This document shows, one piece after another, positions 18,921-27,216 of a stretch of 64,000 nucleotides of DNA; the first letter of the stretch is position 1; the number at the start of each line of letters is the position of its first letter. A program made the translations under genes and the position numbers. Below the pieces are notes generated by a model that saw only the letters and a program-made list of their open reading frames with translations, was not told where the DNA came from and did not search any database. The stretch spans positions 124,001 to 188,000 of the forward strand of contig NZ_CACZTX010000006.1 of assembly GCF_902784195.1 (NCBI RefSeq), written 5' to 3'. The DNA is from an uncultured Methanobrevibacter sp. (GTDB lineage: Archaea; Methanobacteriota; Methanobacteria; Methanobacteriales; Methanobacteriaceae).

Positions 18921-19271
18921 ATGATTGGGAAAAAAACATTAGAAACAGAACCAATACCTGCAGCTAAAGTAAAGGAAATTCTTGAAGAGTTTTCAGAAAA
19001 ACATGAACTTAGTTATGAACAAAATTTAACTTTAGCTCATGTAACTAATCTAAATAAACTTTCCCTTGAAGATACTGAAAAATTAATCGAAGAACTTGAA
19101 GCTTATGTCGACCACAAGCAAGCTGTTCGTATGGCAGACATTGTGCCAAGAGACATGGCTGACTTAAGATTAATTTTCGCAAAAGAAAGAAATGCTCCTT
19201 CAAACGATGAAATGAAGGAAATTCTTGAAATCTTAGAAAAATATGATATTGAAGAAGATTTATTCTTATAA
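18921..19271 (+). CDS. rpoF: DNA-directed RNA polymerase subunit F (Rpb4-like)
   Basis: 116 residues of the archaeal Rpb4/RpoF family, which pairs with RpoE to form the polymerase stalk. Conserved features are IPAAKVKEILEEF near 14 and a helical HRDC-like C-terminus (DMADLRLIFAKERNAPSNDEMKEILEILEKYDIEEDLFL). I choose ATG 18921, which has GTGAG just upstream, over the GTG at 18912. It overlaps the L21e operon closely, suggesting coupled expression. Confidence 0.92.
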   Translation: MIGKKTLETEPIPAAKVKEILEEFSEKHELSYEQNLTLAHVTNLNKLSLEDTEKLIEELEAYVDHKQAVRMADIVPRDMADLRLIFAKERNAPSNDEMKEILEILEKYDIEEDLFL

Positions 19272-19677
19272 ATCTCTTTAAATCAAATTATTTTTCTATT
19301 TTTATTCTTCAATGCAGAGATTACTTTTTTAACAATTTTTACTACTTTTAACTATTTCTTATTTTTTAATCAACAATTTTACTATTTTTTTAAATATTTT
19401 TTTAAATTATGCTAGTCTTTTTTAAATTTTTAAAGATTTTACTGTTTTTTCATTCTTAAAACTTAGATTGAACTTCAATAAATTTCACTATTTTTTAACA
19501 AAAAAGAATAAAATTATAAATATTAATAAAATTAAAATATACTAATATTATATTAAAAAGTAAAACAATAATTAAAAAAACAAATTATTAACAAAAAATT
19601 TAATCGTAGAGAATTGGCAAAATAAAAGAAGATTTGCTAGAACTAATAAACATTTAAAATTAGAATGAGGTGAAAAT
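19272..19677. other. Non-coding gap after rpoF
   Basis: About 406 bases with no gene. The first 180 bases on the + strand carry several T-runs suited to terminating the L21e-rpoF transcript. The last 120 bases are A+T-rich and lead into the DUF655 gene, which has a GAGGTGA ribosome site. Confidence 0.5.
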
Positions 19678-20415
19678 ATGGATAATCCAAACATTGATAA
19701 TCCGAATCCAAAAAAAGAGGAGTACGTAATTATTTTAGATTATCTTAAATTTGGGTATGTAAATCCAGAAAGACCAACTGCTCATGGCAAACCTATTGCA
19801 CAAGCTATTGGAGTAGACAAATTCACATTAATCGAAGTTACCCCTAAAGAAGGTGTTGATTTAGATATTCATGACAAAGTCTATATAGGATCTGGAAAAA
19901 GGGATAAGGTAAATAGAGTAAAAGGATTATTAGACTTTGAAAACTTAACTGCAACCAGTAGAATAGAATTGGAATATGCAATTAAGGAAATCATATTGGC
20001 TCATGAAGACATTTATGTAAAATTCTTTAATGAAATCGATTCACTTAACATCAAAATGCATAAATTGGAGCTAATCCCAGGTATTGGTAAAAAGCACACA
20101 CAAATGATTTTGGAAGAACGTAAAAAAGAGCCTTTCAAAAGCTTTGAAGACTTGAAGGAAAGAGTTCCTCTCCTTGGAGAACCTGTGGATATGCTTGCAA
20201 AAAGAGTCAGATTAGAACTTGATACAACTACCGTCAAAAGAGGTAAAAACAAGTATTACATGTTCACCCAAGTTCCTTCTAGACACCCTTCCAACAGAAA
20301 GAAAAAATTCAACAAAGGCAGAGGAAGAGGTAGAAACAATAGGAACAAAGGTAGAAAACCAAATAACAGAGGCAAAAAACCTCAAAACAAACCAAATTCC
20401 GAAAACAAGGAATAA
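19678..20415 (+). CDS. DUF655 protein, nucleic-acid-binding type
   Basis: 245 residues. The N-terminal half (about 15-110) resembles the DUF655 beta-barrel region (YVIILDYLKFGYVNPERPTAHGKPIAQAIG). It is followed by a helix-hairpin-helix (LELIPGIGKKHTQMILEERKKEPFKSFEDLKERVP, about 137-170). The last 40 residues are an Arg/Lys/Asn/Gly-rich tail that probably binds RNA. The family is commonly found beside ksgA in archaea, as here, which suggests a ribosome-related role; the precise function is unknown. Confidence 0.88.
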   Translation: MDNPNIDNPNPKKEEYVIILDYLKFGYVNPERPTAHGKPIAQAIGVDKFTLIEVTPKEGVDLDIHDKVYIGSGKRDKVNRVKGLLDFENLTATSRIELEYAIKEIILAHEDIYVKFFNEIDSLNIKMHKLELIPGIGKKHTQMILEERKKEPFKSFEDLKERVPLLGEPVDMLAKRVRLELDTTTVKRGKNKYYMFTQVPSRHPSNRKKKFNKGRGRGRNNRNKGRKPNNRGKKPQNKPNSENKE

Positions 20416-20547
20416 AATTCCTGAGTGAAACTCTAAAAAGAGTTGAACTCATTTTTCTATTTTTTTAATTTTTTATTTTTTTTAAATGTAATCATCAATG
20501 ATTTTCATATGATAAACTACTATTTTAATGGCTAAAAAGGTGATTAG

Positions 20548-21351
20548 TTGACTGAAAGAATATCCTTAGCTAAAGAGACTAAACAAATATTGCAGGAAAA
20601 TGGGATTATCTTAAATAAGAATTTAGGTCAGAATTACCTTATAGATGACTTCAAAAGAAAGAAAATCATTGAATATGCAAATCTTACAAAAGAGGATACT
20701 GTACTTGAAATTGGTCCAGGTATCGGAACTAACATATTGAAGAAACGTATAGAGAAAGAGAAAATCGATAATGTGGAGCTTATCAACGGCGATGCCGTTA
20801 AGGTGGATTTCCCAGAGTTCAATAAAATCGTTTCAAACCTTCCTTATCAAATATCCTCACCAATCAGCTTTAAGTTCCTAAAGCATGACTTTGACCTTGC
20901 AATTCTAATGTATCAGAAAGAATTTGCAGACAGAATGAACGGTAAGGTAGGAACTAAGCAATATTCAAGGCTTTCTGCTATGCTATACTTTAAGGCAAAC
21001 ATCAAGTTCCTAACAAAAGTTTCTCCTGAATCATTCATACCATCCCCTAAGGTGGATTCATCTGTTGTGGAATTGAAACCAAAAGAAAGTAAAATAGCGG
21101 ATGCCGACTTTAAGATCTATTCAAAAGTCGTTAAGGCATTATTCCAACACAGAAACAAAAAGGCGAGAAATGCATTGATTGATTCAAGACATATAATTGG
21201 TTTTAAGGACAAGAAAGAATTGAAATCAATTTTAAACAATTTAGAAGATGAAAATCCAAGAATCAAGGAATTATTATTGGAAAGAACAATTAATCTATCT
21301 CCAGAAAACATTATGGAACTATCTATCTTATTAAAAGAGCATATTAACTAA
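20548..21351 (+). CDS. ksgA: 16S rRNA (adenine-N6,N6)-dimethyltransferase KsgA
   Basis: 267 residues. KsgA dimethylates two adjacent adenines near the 3' end of 16S rRNA. LGQNYLIDD near residue 26 and the SAM-binding VLEIGPGIGTN near 53 are clear. The catalytic NLPYQISSP lies near 99 and FIPSPKVDSSVVEL near 165. The start codon is TTG behind AAGGTGAT. It follows the DUF655 gene and precedes an MTQ2-like methylase. Confidence 0.95.
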   Translation: MTERISLAKETKQILQENGIILNKNLGQNYLIDDFKRKKIIEYANLTKEDTVLEIGPGIGTNILKKRIEKEKIDNVELINGDAVKVDFPEFNKIVSNLPYQISSPISFKFLKHDFDLAILMYQKEFADRMNGKVGTKQYSRLSAMLYFKANIKFLTKVSPESFIPSPKVDSSVVELKPKESKIADADFKIYSKVVKALFQHRNKKARNALIDSRHIIGFKDKKELKSILNNLEDENPRIKELLLERTINLSPENIMELSILLKEHIN

Positions 21352-21401
21352 GGGCATGAATGAAAATTATAAATGCTAAAAAACCTAATTGAGGATTATT
21401 T

Positions 21402-21992
21402 ATGAAAATGGGAAAATTTGAAATAGAAACAGATGATTTGGTTTACATTCCATCAGATGACACTTTCCTTTTGGCGGAAAATCTTGAAATCAAAAAAGGA
21501 CAAAGTGTTCTTGAAATTGGAACCGGATCAGGTCTCGTTTCCATGTATGCAAGTCTCTTAACCGATGATGTTACAGCAACTGACATCAACTACAATGCCC
21601 TTGAACTTGCAGAGAAAAACTTCAAGCTAAACAATATCGGCACAATAAAACTTGAGTTCGGTGATCTCTTTGAACCTGTAAAAGATAAGAAATTTGATGT
21701 TATACTATTTAATACTCCATATCTCCCTACTGATTCAGATGACATTATCAATGACGATTTAAATTATGCATTTGACGGCGGATTAGATGGAAGGAAAGTC
21801 ATAGACAGGTTCATTAATCAAGTGTCAAATCATTTAAACGAAAAGGGAATTGTGCAGATAATTCAGTCATCCCTATCTGACAATGATAGGACCTTGGATA
21901 TGTTTGATAGAAATGGATTCGTTGCAGAAATAGCTGAAAGCGAGAAGTTCTTCTTTGAAGAGATTGTCTTGATAAACGCTTACAAGATTTAA
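21402..21992 (+). CDS. HemK2/MTQ2-type protein methyltransferase
   Basis: 196 residues. A SAM-binding motif VLEIGTGSGLVSMYAS lies near 36. The acceptor-site motif reads FNTPYLPTDSDD near 106, where most glutamine methylases have NPPY. Archaeal HemK2 relatives modify release factor aRF1 at its GGQ motif (family knowledge), which is the likely role here. The Thr in place of the first Pro of the motif is worth noting. GAGG precedes the ATG. It lies directly after ksgA. Confidence 0.87.
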   Translation: MKMGKFEIETDDLVYIPSDDTFLLAENLEIKKGQSVLEIGTGSGLVSMYASLLTDDVTATDINYNALELAEKNFKLNNIGTIKLEFGDLFEPVKDKKFDVILFNTPYLPTDSDDIINDDLNYAFDGGLDGRKVIDRFINQVSNHLNEKGIVQIIQSSLSDNDRTLDMFDRNGFVAEIAESEKFFFEEIVLINAYKI

Positions 21993-22000
21993 CTGATAAA

Positions 22001-22597
22001 ATGAGTTCAAACAGCCACAAATTAAATAAGGATCTGAAAGTTTCAGAATTTAAGGAATACTATTTTTTAAAAGAGGAATTGAAAGAATTCTGCAGAGAAG
22101 AAGGATTAAAGATTAGTGGAAGTAAAAGCCAATTGGAAGAAAGAATTATCTATTATTTAGACACTAGAAAATCATTAGATGATTCAAAATCTATTAAAAA
22201 TCATGCTAATAAAACTAATTTAAATAAAGCCACTGACTCTGAAGAAATCACATTGGATTCGATTTTAGGTGAAAACTTCAAATGCGGTGAAGATAAAAGA
22301 GAATTCTTTGAAAAGGAAATAGGAAAAGGATTCAAATTTAAGGTAAAATTCCAAAAATGGTTAAAGGTAAATCCAGATAAGACATATCGTGATGCAATCA
22401 ATGCTTATTATGAGCTTCAGAACTCAAAGGAAAAAACTAAAATAGACAAGCAATTCCAATACAATCAATACATAAGGGATTTCTTCAAGGATAATGATGA
22501 CAAGACATTAAAGGATGCAATAAAATGTTGGAATTATAAAAAGAGTTTAAAAGGCCATAATAAGTATGAAAAATCAGATTTAGATATTTTAAATTAA
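22001..22597 (+). CDS. SAP-domain protein with duplicated C-terminal DUF6434-like motif
   Basis: 198 residues, lysine-rich. Residues 10-50 form a SAP-like helix-turn-helix (LKVSEFKEYYFLKEELKEFCREEGLKISGSKSQLEERIIYYL), which often binds DNA or RNA. The C-terminal half contains two related blocks, FQKWLKVNPDKTYRDAINAYYE near 115 and YIRDFFKDNDDKTLKDAIKCWN near 152, as in DUF6434. The gene begins 8 bases after the MTQ2-like gene and has no strong ribosome site, suggesting coupling. Function unknown. Confidence 0.78.
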   Translation: MSSNSHKLNKDLKVSEFKEYYFLKEELKEFCREEGLKISGSKSQLEERIIYYLDTRKSLDDSKSIKNHANKTNLNKATDSEEITLDSILGENFKCGEDKREFFEKEIGKGFKFKVKFQKWLKVNPDKTYRDAINAYYELQNSKEKTKIDKQFQYNQYIRDFFKDNDDKTLKDAIKCWNYKKSLKGHNKYEKSDLDILN

Positions 22598-22699
22598 TTT
22601 AATACAATAAACTAAGTAAAGAATATATTTAAAGGTTTAAAAATCATATTTAATCATATAATCTAGCAAAATTAATAAAATCAATAAGAGGAATGGTTT

Positions 22700-23428
22700 A
22701 TGAATTTAGAGGAAAAAAATTCAAGAGAAATAGAAGAGTTTCTTAAATCAAAAGGTGCAGAAGTAGTTGGTTTTGCTAGTTTAGAAGGTATTAATAACGT
22801 TCCAAAGGAGTATCCAAACAGTATCTTGATTGGAATTCCAATAGAAAAGGAAGCATTGAAAACCATTTATACAGATGATCAGTCCAAATATGTGGAATCC
22901 ATGAAAAGTTTAGCATTGAAGCTTAATGACATCGTCCTTGAAGGTGAGGATTACATTAAGGAAAACATGAATTACAATGCATTGGCAATGTCTCGTGAAA
23001 GAGTTGCAAAAGACTTTGAGGGTTTGGCAAGCAAAATCCCACATAAGACAACTGGAACAAGGTCTGGACTTGGATGGATCGGAAGATGTGCATTGCTTAT
23101 CAGTCCAAAATATGGGGCTGCACTTAGATTATCCACTATTCTAACAGACATGCCTATAAAAGTAGGCACCCCAATCGATGACTCATTATGTGATGACTGT
23201 ACAGATTGCCAAGACGCTTGTCCTGTCGATGCAATAAATGAAGTTAAATGGGACTCCAGAAAAGAAAGAGAAGAGTACTTCGATGCAGAAAAATGTTTTG
23301 AATTCATTAAAAAAGAAATGCAAAGAACTCATGGCAAAAGCTTATGTGCCAAATGCGGGCTTGCTTGCCCTTACACTAAAGAATACCTAGGAATAGAAAC
23401 TGACAGGGAGTTAATTAAGGAAATATAA
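22700..23428 (+). CDS. 4Fe-4S double-cluster protein (QueG-like)
   Basis: 242 residues related to the Fe-S part of epoxyqueuosine reductase-like proteins. GLGWIGRCALLISPKYGAALRLSTILTD near 125 matches that family. Ferredoxin-type cysteines follow in CDDCTDCQDACPVDAI near 163 and CAKCGLACPYT near 218, enough for two 4Fe-4S clusters. It is shorter than QueG and lacks evident cobalamin features, so it is probably an electron-transfer or reductive-activase-like protein rather than QueG itself. GAGGA precedes the ATG. Confidence 0.85.
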   Translation: MNLEEKNSREIEEFLKSKGAEVVGFASLEGINNVPKEYPNSILIGIPIEKEALKTIYTDDQSKYVESMKSLALKLNDIVLEGEDYIKENMNYNALAMSRERVAKDFEGLASKIPHKTTGTRSGLGWIGRCALLISPKYGAALRLSTILTDMPIKVGTPIDDSLCDDCTDCQDACPVDAINEVKWDSRKEREEYFDAEKCFEFIKKEMQRTHGKSLCAKCGLACPYTKEYLGIETDRELIKEI

Positions 23429-23515
23429 TCTAAAATTTAATTAAAGTTTAATTAAGGTTTAATTTACTTCTTTAAATAGGAGTTAGGGGGTTTTACTATT
23501 TTTAATGGAAGTCCA

Positions 23516-23719
23516 TTGGATTTTTACAAACAAGAACTGCCAAGATTCATGATTTTATCAAGAAACATTTTGAATTATTTGAAAGAGGGAAAAACACTTG
23601 AAGAAGCTTGCGCTAAGGCAGGTGTTGTTCAAAATGAGTTGAATATTTGGAAGCTTTGGGCAGATAAAGGTTTGCAGCCTTATGCAGATTTCTTTAGGGA
23701 AATTCAAAATTATAGATGA
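23516..23719 (+). CDS. Small helical protein with homeodomain-like region
   Basis: 67 residues from the TTG used here. The segment TLEEACAKAGVVQNELNIWKLWADKG looks like a helix-turn-helix of the transposase/homeodomain-like type, but the protein is too short to be an enzyme. No ribosome site fits the TTG. In frame upstream, an ATT at 23498 lies 7 bases after a purine-rich GGAGTTAGGGGG, which would add six residues (I-F-N-G-S-P). The frame is open back to 23480. Function unknown. Confidence 0.65.
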   Translation: MDFYKQELPRFMILSRNILNYLKEGKTLEEACAKAGVVQNELNIWKLWADKGLQPYADFFREIQNYR

Positions 23720-23853
23720 TTTCAACAAGCTATGAAAATAAATTGCAATTTGAAAAAATATTAAAAATAAAGTTTAAAGAAAATAAAAAAATATAAAAAA
23801 ATATAAAAAAATTAAAAAAAAGAAAAAGAAAATTTATTTAAAAATAAATAAAT

Positions 23854-24717
23854 TTATTGGATTTCAGCATTGAAGACCAATGCTGCAGGTCCTTTCATGA
23901 ATGCTCCGAGTTCTCCGTCCTCTTCATAGACATTAAACTCTAAGTCTCCACCAGGTAAGTGAAGAAGAACTTCATTATCAAAAAGACCTAATTTTACACC
24001 AGCAAGTGCAGTTGAAGTTGCACCGGTACCACATGCAAGTGTAACACCAGCACCACGTTCCCAAGTTCTCATTTTTCCTTCATTCTTGCTTATAACTTCA
24101 ACAAAATGAACATTGATCTTTTCTGGGAATACTTCATGGCATTCAATAGCTGGGCCATATTTGTCAATGTCAATAGCATCAACATCATCAACAAAGAGGA
24201 TTGCATGAGGATTTCCAACATTGACACAAGTTGCCTTGAAGGTGGTGTCAATAACATCAAGGTCACCGTCGACAAACTCCTCTGAATCTGCAATCATTGG
24301 AATTTGTGGAACTTTGAATGTTGATTTGCCCATATTGACCTTAAAGAGAACAGGTTCACCATCTTCTACAGTAATTTCAATGGTCTTGATACCGGATTTG
24401 GTTTCAACGGTCATTGTTTCCTTTTCAACGATTTTATTTCTGTAAACGAAATCTCCGAAACAACGGATACCATTTCCACACATTTCAGCTTCAGATCCAT
24501 CTGGATTGAACATCCTGTATCCAATGTCTGCCACTTCAGATGGCACTACAAATAATACTCCATCTCCACCTACACCAAAGTTTCTGTGGCATAATTGTCT
24601 GCATGCTTCAGCTTTATCTGCTTCTGGAATTTGTTCCCCTTGACTTTCATCAATAATAGGGAAATCATTACCGATACCATGCATTTTAGAGAATTTTAAA
24701 CCTTTTAAATCTACCAT
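23854..24717 (-). CDS. dapF: Diaminopimelate epimerase
   Basis: 287 residues. DapF interconverts LL- and meso-diaminopimelate in lysine synthesis. The two catalytic cysteines lie in MCGNGIRCFGDF near 80 and TLACGTGATSTALAG near 229. FSKMHGIGNDFPIID near the start is typical. It follows lysA by 16 bases on the same strand, so the final two steps of lysine synthesis are in one operon. GGTGATA precedes the ATG. Confidence 0.96.
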   Translation of the reverse strand: MVDLKGLKFSKMHGIGNDFPIIDESQGEQIPEADKAEACRQLCHRNFGVGGDGVLFVVPSEVADIGYRMFNPDGSEAEMCGNGIRCFGDFVYRNKIVEKETMTVETKSGIKTIEITVEDGEPVLFKVNMGKSTFKVPQIPMIADSEEFVDGDLDVIDTTFKATCVNVGNPHAILFVDDVDAIDIDKYGPAIECHEVFPEKINVHFVEVISKNEGKMRTWERGAGVTLACGTGATSTALAGVKLGLFDNEVLLHLPGGDLEFNVYEEDGELGAFMKGPAALVFNAEIQ

Positions 24718-24733
24718 TCTATCACCTTAACAT

Positions 24734-26017
24734 CTATTGTAAATGGTCAGGAACAGATTGTTTTTCAAAAATGTCATCGAAGCTTTGTGCTTCACGGATT
24801 ACGAAAGACTCTCCATTTTTAACAAGAATCTCTGCAGGGAGAGGTCTTGAGTTATAGTTGGAAGCCATAGTGTAACCGTATGCACCAGCATTCAAGATTC
24901 CTAAAATGTCTCCTTCTTCAATATCTGGAAGAGGTCTGTCTCTTGCAAACAAGTCACCGGATTCACAGACATTTCCTGCAACATCCACTTCTTGAGTTGG
25001 CTCTTCATTCATTTTGTTTGCAACTACAATGTGATGGTAGGAATCATACATAGCAGGTCTGAGCAAGGTGTTGAATCCAGCATCTACACCGATGAATTTT
25101 CTGTAGCTTTCCTTTACACTGTTTACTTCTACAAGAATTACAGAAGCGTCCCCTACAATGTATCTTCCTGGTTCAAGGTATAAGGTAGGTTCTCCCATAT
25201 CAAACTCTTCTAATTTTTCTTTGAATAATTTGACGTTTTCTTCTGCAAAGTGTTCCAAGTCAAGCAATTCCTCATCAGGAGTGTATGGAATTCCAACTCC
25301 TCCACCGAAGTCAATAAATTCAAAGTCAATTCCTGCTTCTTGGTGAACTTTTCCTGCAATGTTCATAGTGGATTCAATAGCTAATTTGAATGGTTCTGGG
25401 TCTAAAATACCTGAACCGATGTGAGAGTGCATACCTACAGGTTCAAATCCTAATTCCTTAGCTAATTTGTAAATCTCTACAGCTTCGGTTTCCATAATAC
25501 CGAATTTACTCATTTCTCCACCGGTAATGCAGTGACCGTGGTGACCAGCACCTACCATAGGGTTTACTCTAAATGAGATTTTTTTGCCATTAGGATCAAT
25601 GCTTTCTGCAAGTCTTTTAAGAGCAGAAACAGAGTCAATGTTCAAGATTACATCTTCACTGTTTACGTAATCCATTTCATCGTTTCTAATGTTGTTTCCT
25701 GTAAATAGGATTCTGTCTCCAGAGAATCCCATTTTTTTACAGATGTATACTTCTCCAGGAGATACAGCATCAATGCAGCATCCTTCTTCCTCAAGGATTT
25801 TTAAAACAGCAATGTTTGTATTTGCTTTACAAGCATAGAATACTTTGAATTTAGGATAAAATTTAGTGAAAGCGTTATAGAATCTGTTGTAGTTGTCTCT
25901 AATTCTTTCTTCATCAATTACATAGATAGGAGTGCCATACTGTTCTACAAGATCACATGCATCAGCACCGCCAATATCTAAATGGCCTTTGTCATTTATT
26001 TTTATATTTAAATCCAT
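24734..26017 (-). CDS. lysA: Diaminopimelate decarboxylase
   Basis: 427 residues, PLP-dependent, making lysine from meso-diaminopimelate. The PLP lysine lies in [11 protein letters not shown] near 60. [16 protein letters not shown] and [11 protein letters not shown] bind the phosphate and substrate region, and [11 protein letters not shown] supplies the active-site cysteine. GGAGGC precedes the ATG. A TATA-like sequence near 26109-26116 can be read in either direction; on the reverse strand it would give a leader of about 70 bases. Confidence 0.96.
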   Translation of the reverse strand: MDLNIKINDKGHLDIGGADACDLVEQYGTPIYVIDEERIRDNYNRFYNAFTKFYPKFKVFYACKANTNIAVLKILEEEGCCIDAVSPGEVYICKKMGFSGDRILFTGNNIRNDEMDYVNSEDVILNIDSVSALKRLAESIDPNGKKISFRVNPMVGAGHHGHCITGGEMSKFGIMETEAVEIYKLAKELGFEPVGMHSHIGSGILDPEPFKLAIESTMNIAGKVHQEAGIDFEFIDFGGGVGIPYTPDEELLDLEHFAEENVKLFKEKLEEFDMGEPTLYLEPGRYIVGDASVILVEVNSVKESYRKFIGVDAGFNTLLRPAMYDSYHHIVVANKMNEEPTQEVDVAGNVCESGDLFARDRPLPDIEEGDILGILNAGAYGYTMASNYNSRPLPAEILVKNGESFVIREAQSFDDIFEKQSVPDHLQ

Positions 26018-26130
26018 TTTGTGCCTCCGATAAAAATAATATATAATGAATAATTATCTTTATAATAATCTGAAAATAAGTTTTCAATAAATATCTATTT
26101 AAACTAATATATAAAATTATTTAAGGAAAT

Positions 26131-26240
26131 GGATTAGCCGACTCGAGAAAAATATGAAATAAAGTTTATTAAAAAAGGGTGAAAGCCTACCTAAGGCAAG
26201 AGTAAACCTAAAACTTTTTGTAAAATTCGACTGTCTAAAA
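26131..26240 (+). ncRNA. Candidate structured RNA between lysA and peptide gene
   Basis: A G+C-richer island with nested complementarity. TTAG/CTAA and TCGAG/TTCGA form an outer stem. AAAGTTT (26161-26167) pairs with AAACTTT (26211-26217). GCCT/AGGC forms an inner hairpin around 26186-26198. A TATA-like ATATAAAA (26109-26116) lies about 25 bases before the structure on the + strand, so it could be transcribed rightward. Alternatively it is the 3' region of the leftward peptide mRNA. It does not match a lysine riboswitch that I can recognise. Confidence 0.35.
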
Positions 26241-26246
26241 AATCAC

Positions 26247-26321
26247 TTATTCAACAAACAATAAAATCATTTGTATGAATAGAATTAATAACAATAAAAA
26301 TTGTTTGAAATTAAATTCCAT
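26247..26321 (-). CDS. 24-residue hydrophobic peptide (candidate membrane microprotein or type I toxin)
   Basis: The reverse strand encodes a 24-residue peptide beginning MEFNFKQF, then a continuous run of Leu, Ile, Phe, Val and Met with one Gln (LLLLILFIQMILLFV), ending in Glu. It would form one membrane helix. The ribosome site AAGGAGG is 7 bases from the ATG, among the strongest in the window. A TATA-like sequence at 26399-26411 would give a leader of about 58 bases. That leader contains TACCATTTCAGATAA ending two bases before GGAGG. The exact complement of those 15 bases lies at 26562-26576, inside a candidate small RNA. The arrangement resembles bacterial type I toxins, but no homology is claimed. 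Confidence 0.6.
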   Translation of the reverse strand: MEFNFKQFLLLLILFIQMILLFVE

Positions 26322-26504
26322 GATTTTTCCTCCTTTTATCTGAAATGGTATTCTTTTTAAGGTAGTGAAACCTAAAAAATAATTTTTAAATGGCTATTAA
26401 TAAATATAACGATTTTATGAACTTTAAATTTAAAAATAACTATTTTATTGACTTAAAAATAGAAAATTATAGTTATATTGTAAAAAATAATTAAATTGGA
26501 GAAT

Positions 26505-26606
26505 TATAAAAAAAGTAAAAAATTATCAAGGTTTAATGAATTCAAAAGAATTCAAAAACCTTACCATTTCAGATAATTGGAGATTTACTCAAAGAGAAAA
26601 ACTCCT
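26505..26606 (-). ncRNA. Candidate antisense small RNA with terminator hairpin
   Basis: Reading leftward: a TATA-like box at 26626-26638, an expected start near 26606, then a weak 5' hairpin (GGAG/CTCC). Next is the 15-base segment TTATCTGAAATGGTA (26576-26562). A strong two-part hairpin follows (AAACCTT/AAGGTTT and TGAATTC/GAATTCA, spanning 26528-26562), then ATAAT and two T-runs. The 15-base segment is perfectly complementary to the leader of the hydrophobic peptide mRNA next to its ribosome site. The same TATA-like sequence could instead serve the rightward NUDIX gene. Confidence 0.45.
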
Positions 26607-26713
26607 TAAAAATACTTTAAACATCATAATATATAAATCTAATCAAAGTTAAAAACTAAAATAACGAAATAAAAGCAATATAATAATCAAATAGAATTTT
26701 CATAGGTGAAAAA

Positions 26714-27151
26714 ATGAATGGTAAAAAGGACTGGGGATTGACAGTAAGAGGAGTAGTTAAAAAAGAGGGTAAGACACTAATCCTTAGAAGACATCCAAAA
26801 TCAAGAAACAATCCTCATAAATATGAGCTTCCTGGCGGTAAAGTGGATCCTGGAGAGTTCTTTGATGTGGCATTGATAAGGGAATTCAAGGAAGAGACTA
26901 ACCTTGATGTTAATATAGAAAGCTTGTTTGAAGTTGTTCAAGATGAATTCATAAGCAGAAGGACCAAACAGCCAATAAGCACAGTTCAACTGATGATGAA
27001 TCTGGAAATATTAAGTGGAGAAGTTCAGATAAGCGATGAGCATGATGATTTCAAATGGGTAAGCAATGAAGAGCTAAAAGAGCTTTACAATGAGGATATG
27101 CTTACTCCTACACTTAGAAAAACTTTAGAAAAAAGAGATTTTGAGATTTGA
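26714..27151 (+). CDS. NUDIX hydrolase
   Basis: 145 residues with a complete Nudix box, GGKVDPGEFFDVALIREFKEETNL near 40. The N-terminus (WGLTVRGVVKKEGKTLILRRHPKSRNNPHKYELPGGK) fits general Nudix proteins acting on nucleotide derivatives. The substrate is not predictable. AGGTGA precedes the ATG. It stands alone between the small-RNA region and a convergent membrane protein gene. Confidence 0.88.
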   Translation: MNGKKDWGLTVRGVVKKEGKTLILRRHPKSRNNPHKYELPGGKVDPGEFFDVALIREFKEETNLDVNIESLFEVVQDEFISRRTKQPISTVQLMMNLEILSGEVQISDEHDDFKWVSNEELKELYNEDMLTPTLRKTLEKRDFEI

Positions 27152-27216
27152 ATAAATCCCATTATCTTTTTTGTCTTACATTTTTTTAATCTTAAACTTT
27201 TTTTAAAATAAGCCTA

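Noticed and set aside
26018-26240. Lysine riboswitch upstream of lysA
   Set aside because: The structured element lies upstream of the likely lysA promoter and lacks the lysine-riboswitch core motifs that I can recognise.
26336-26576. Small inverted-repeat mobile element (MITE) bounded by the 15-base inverted repeat
   Set aside because: No target-site duplication is visible, and the interior carries its own promoter- and terminator-like signals, which fits an RNA pair better. It is not fully excluded.
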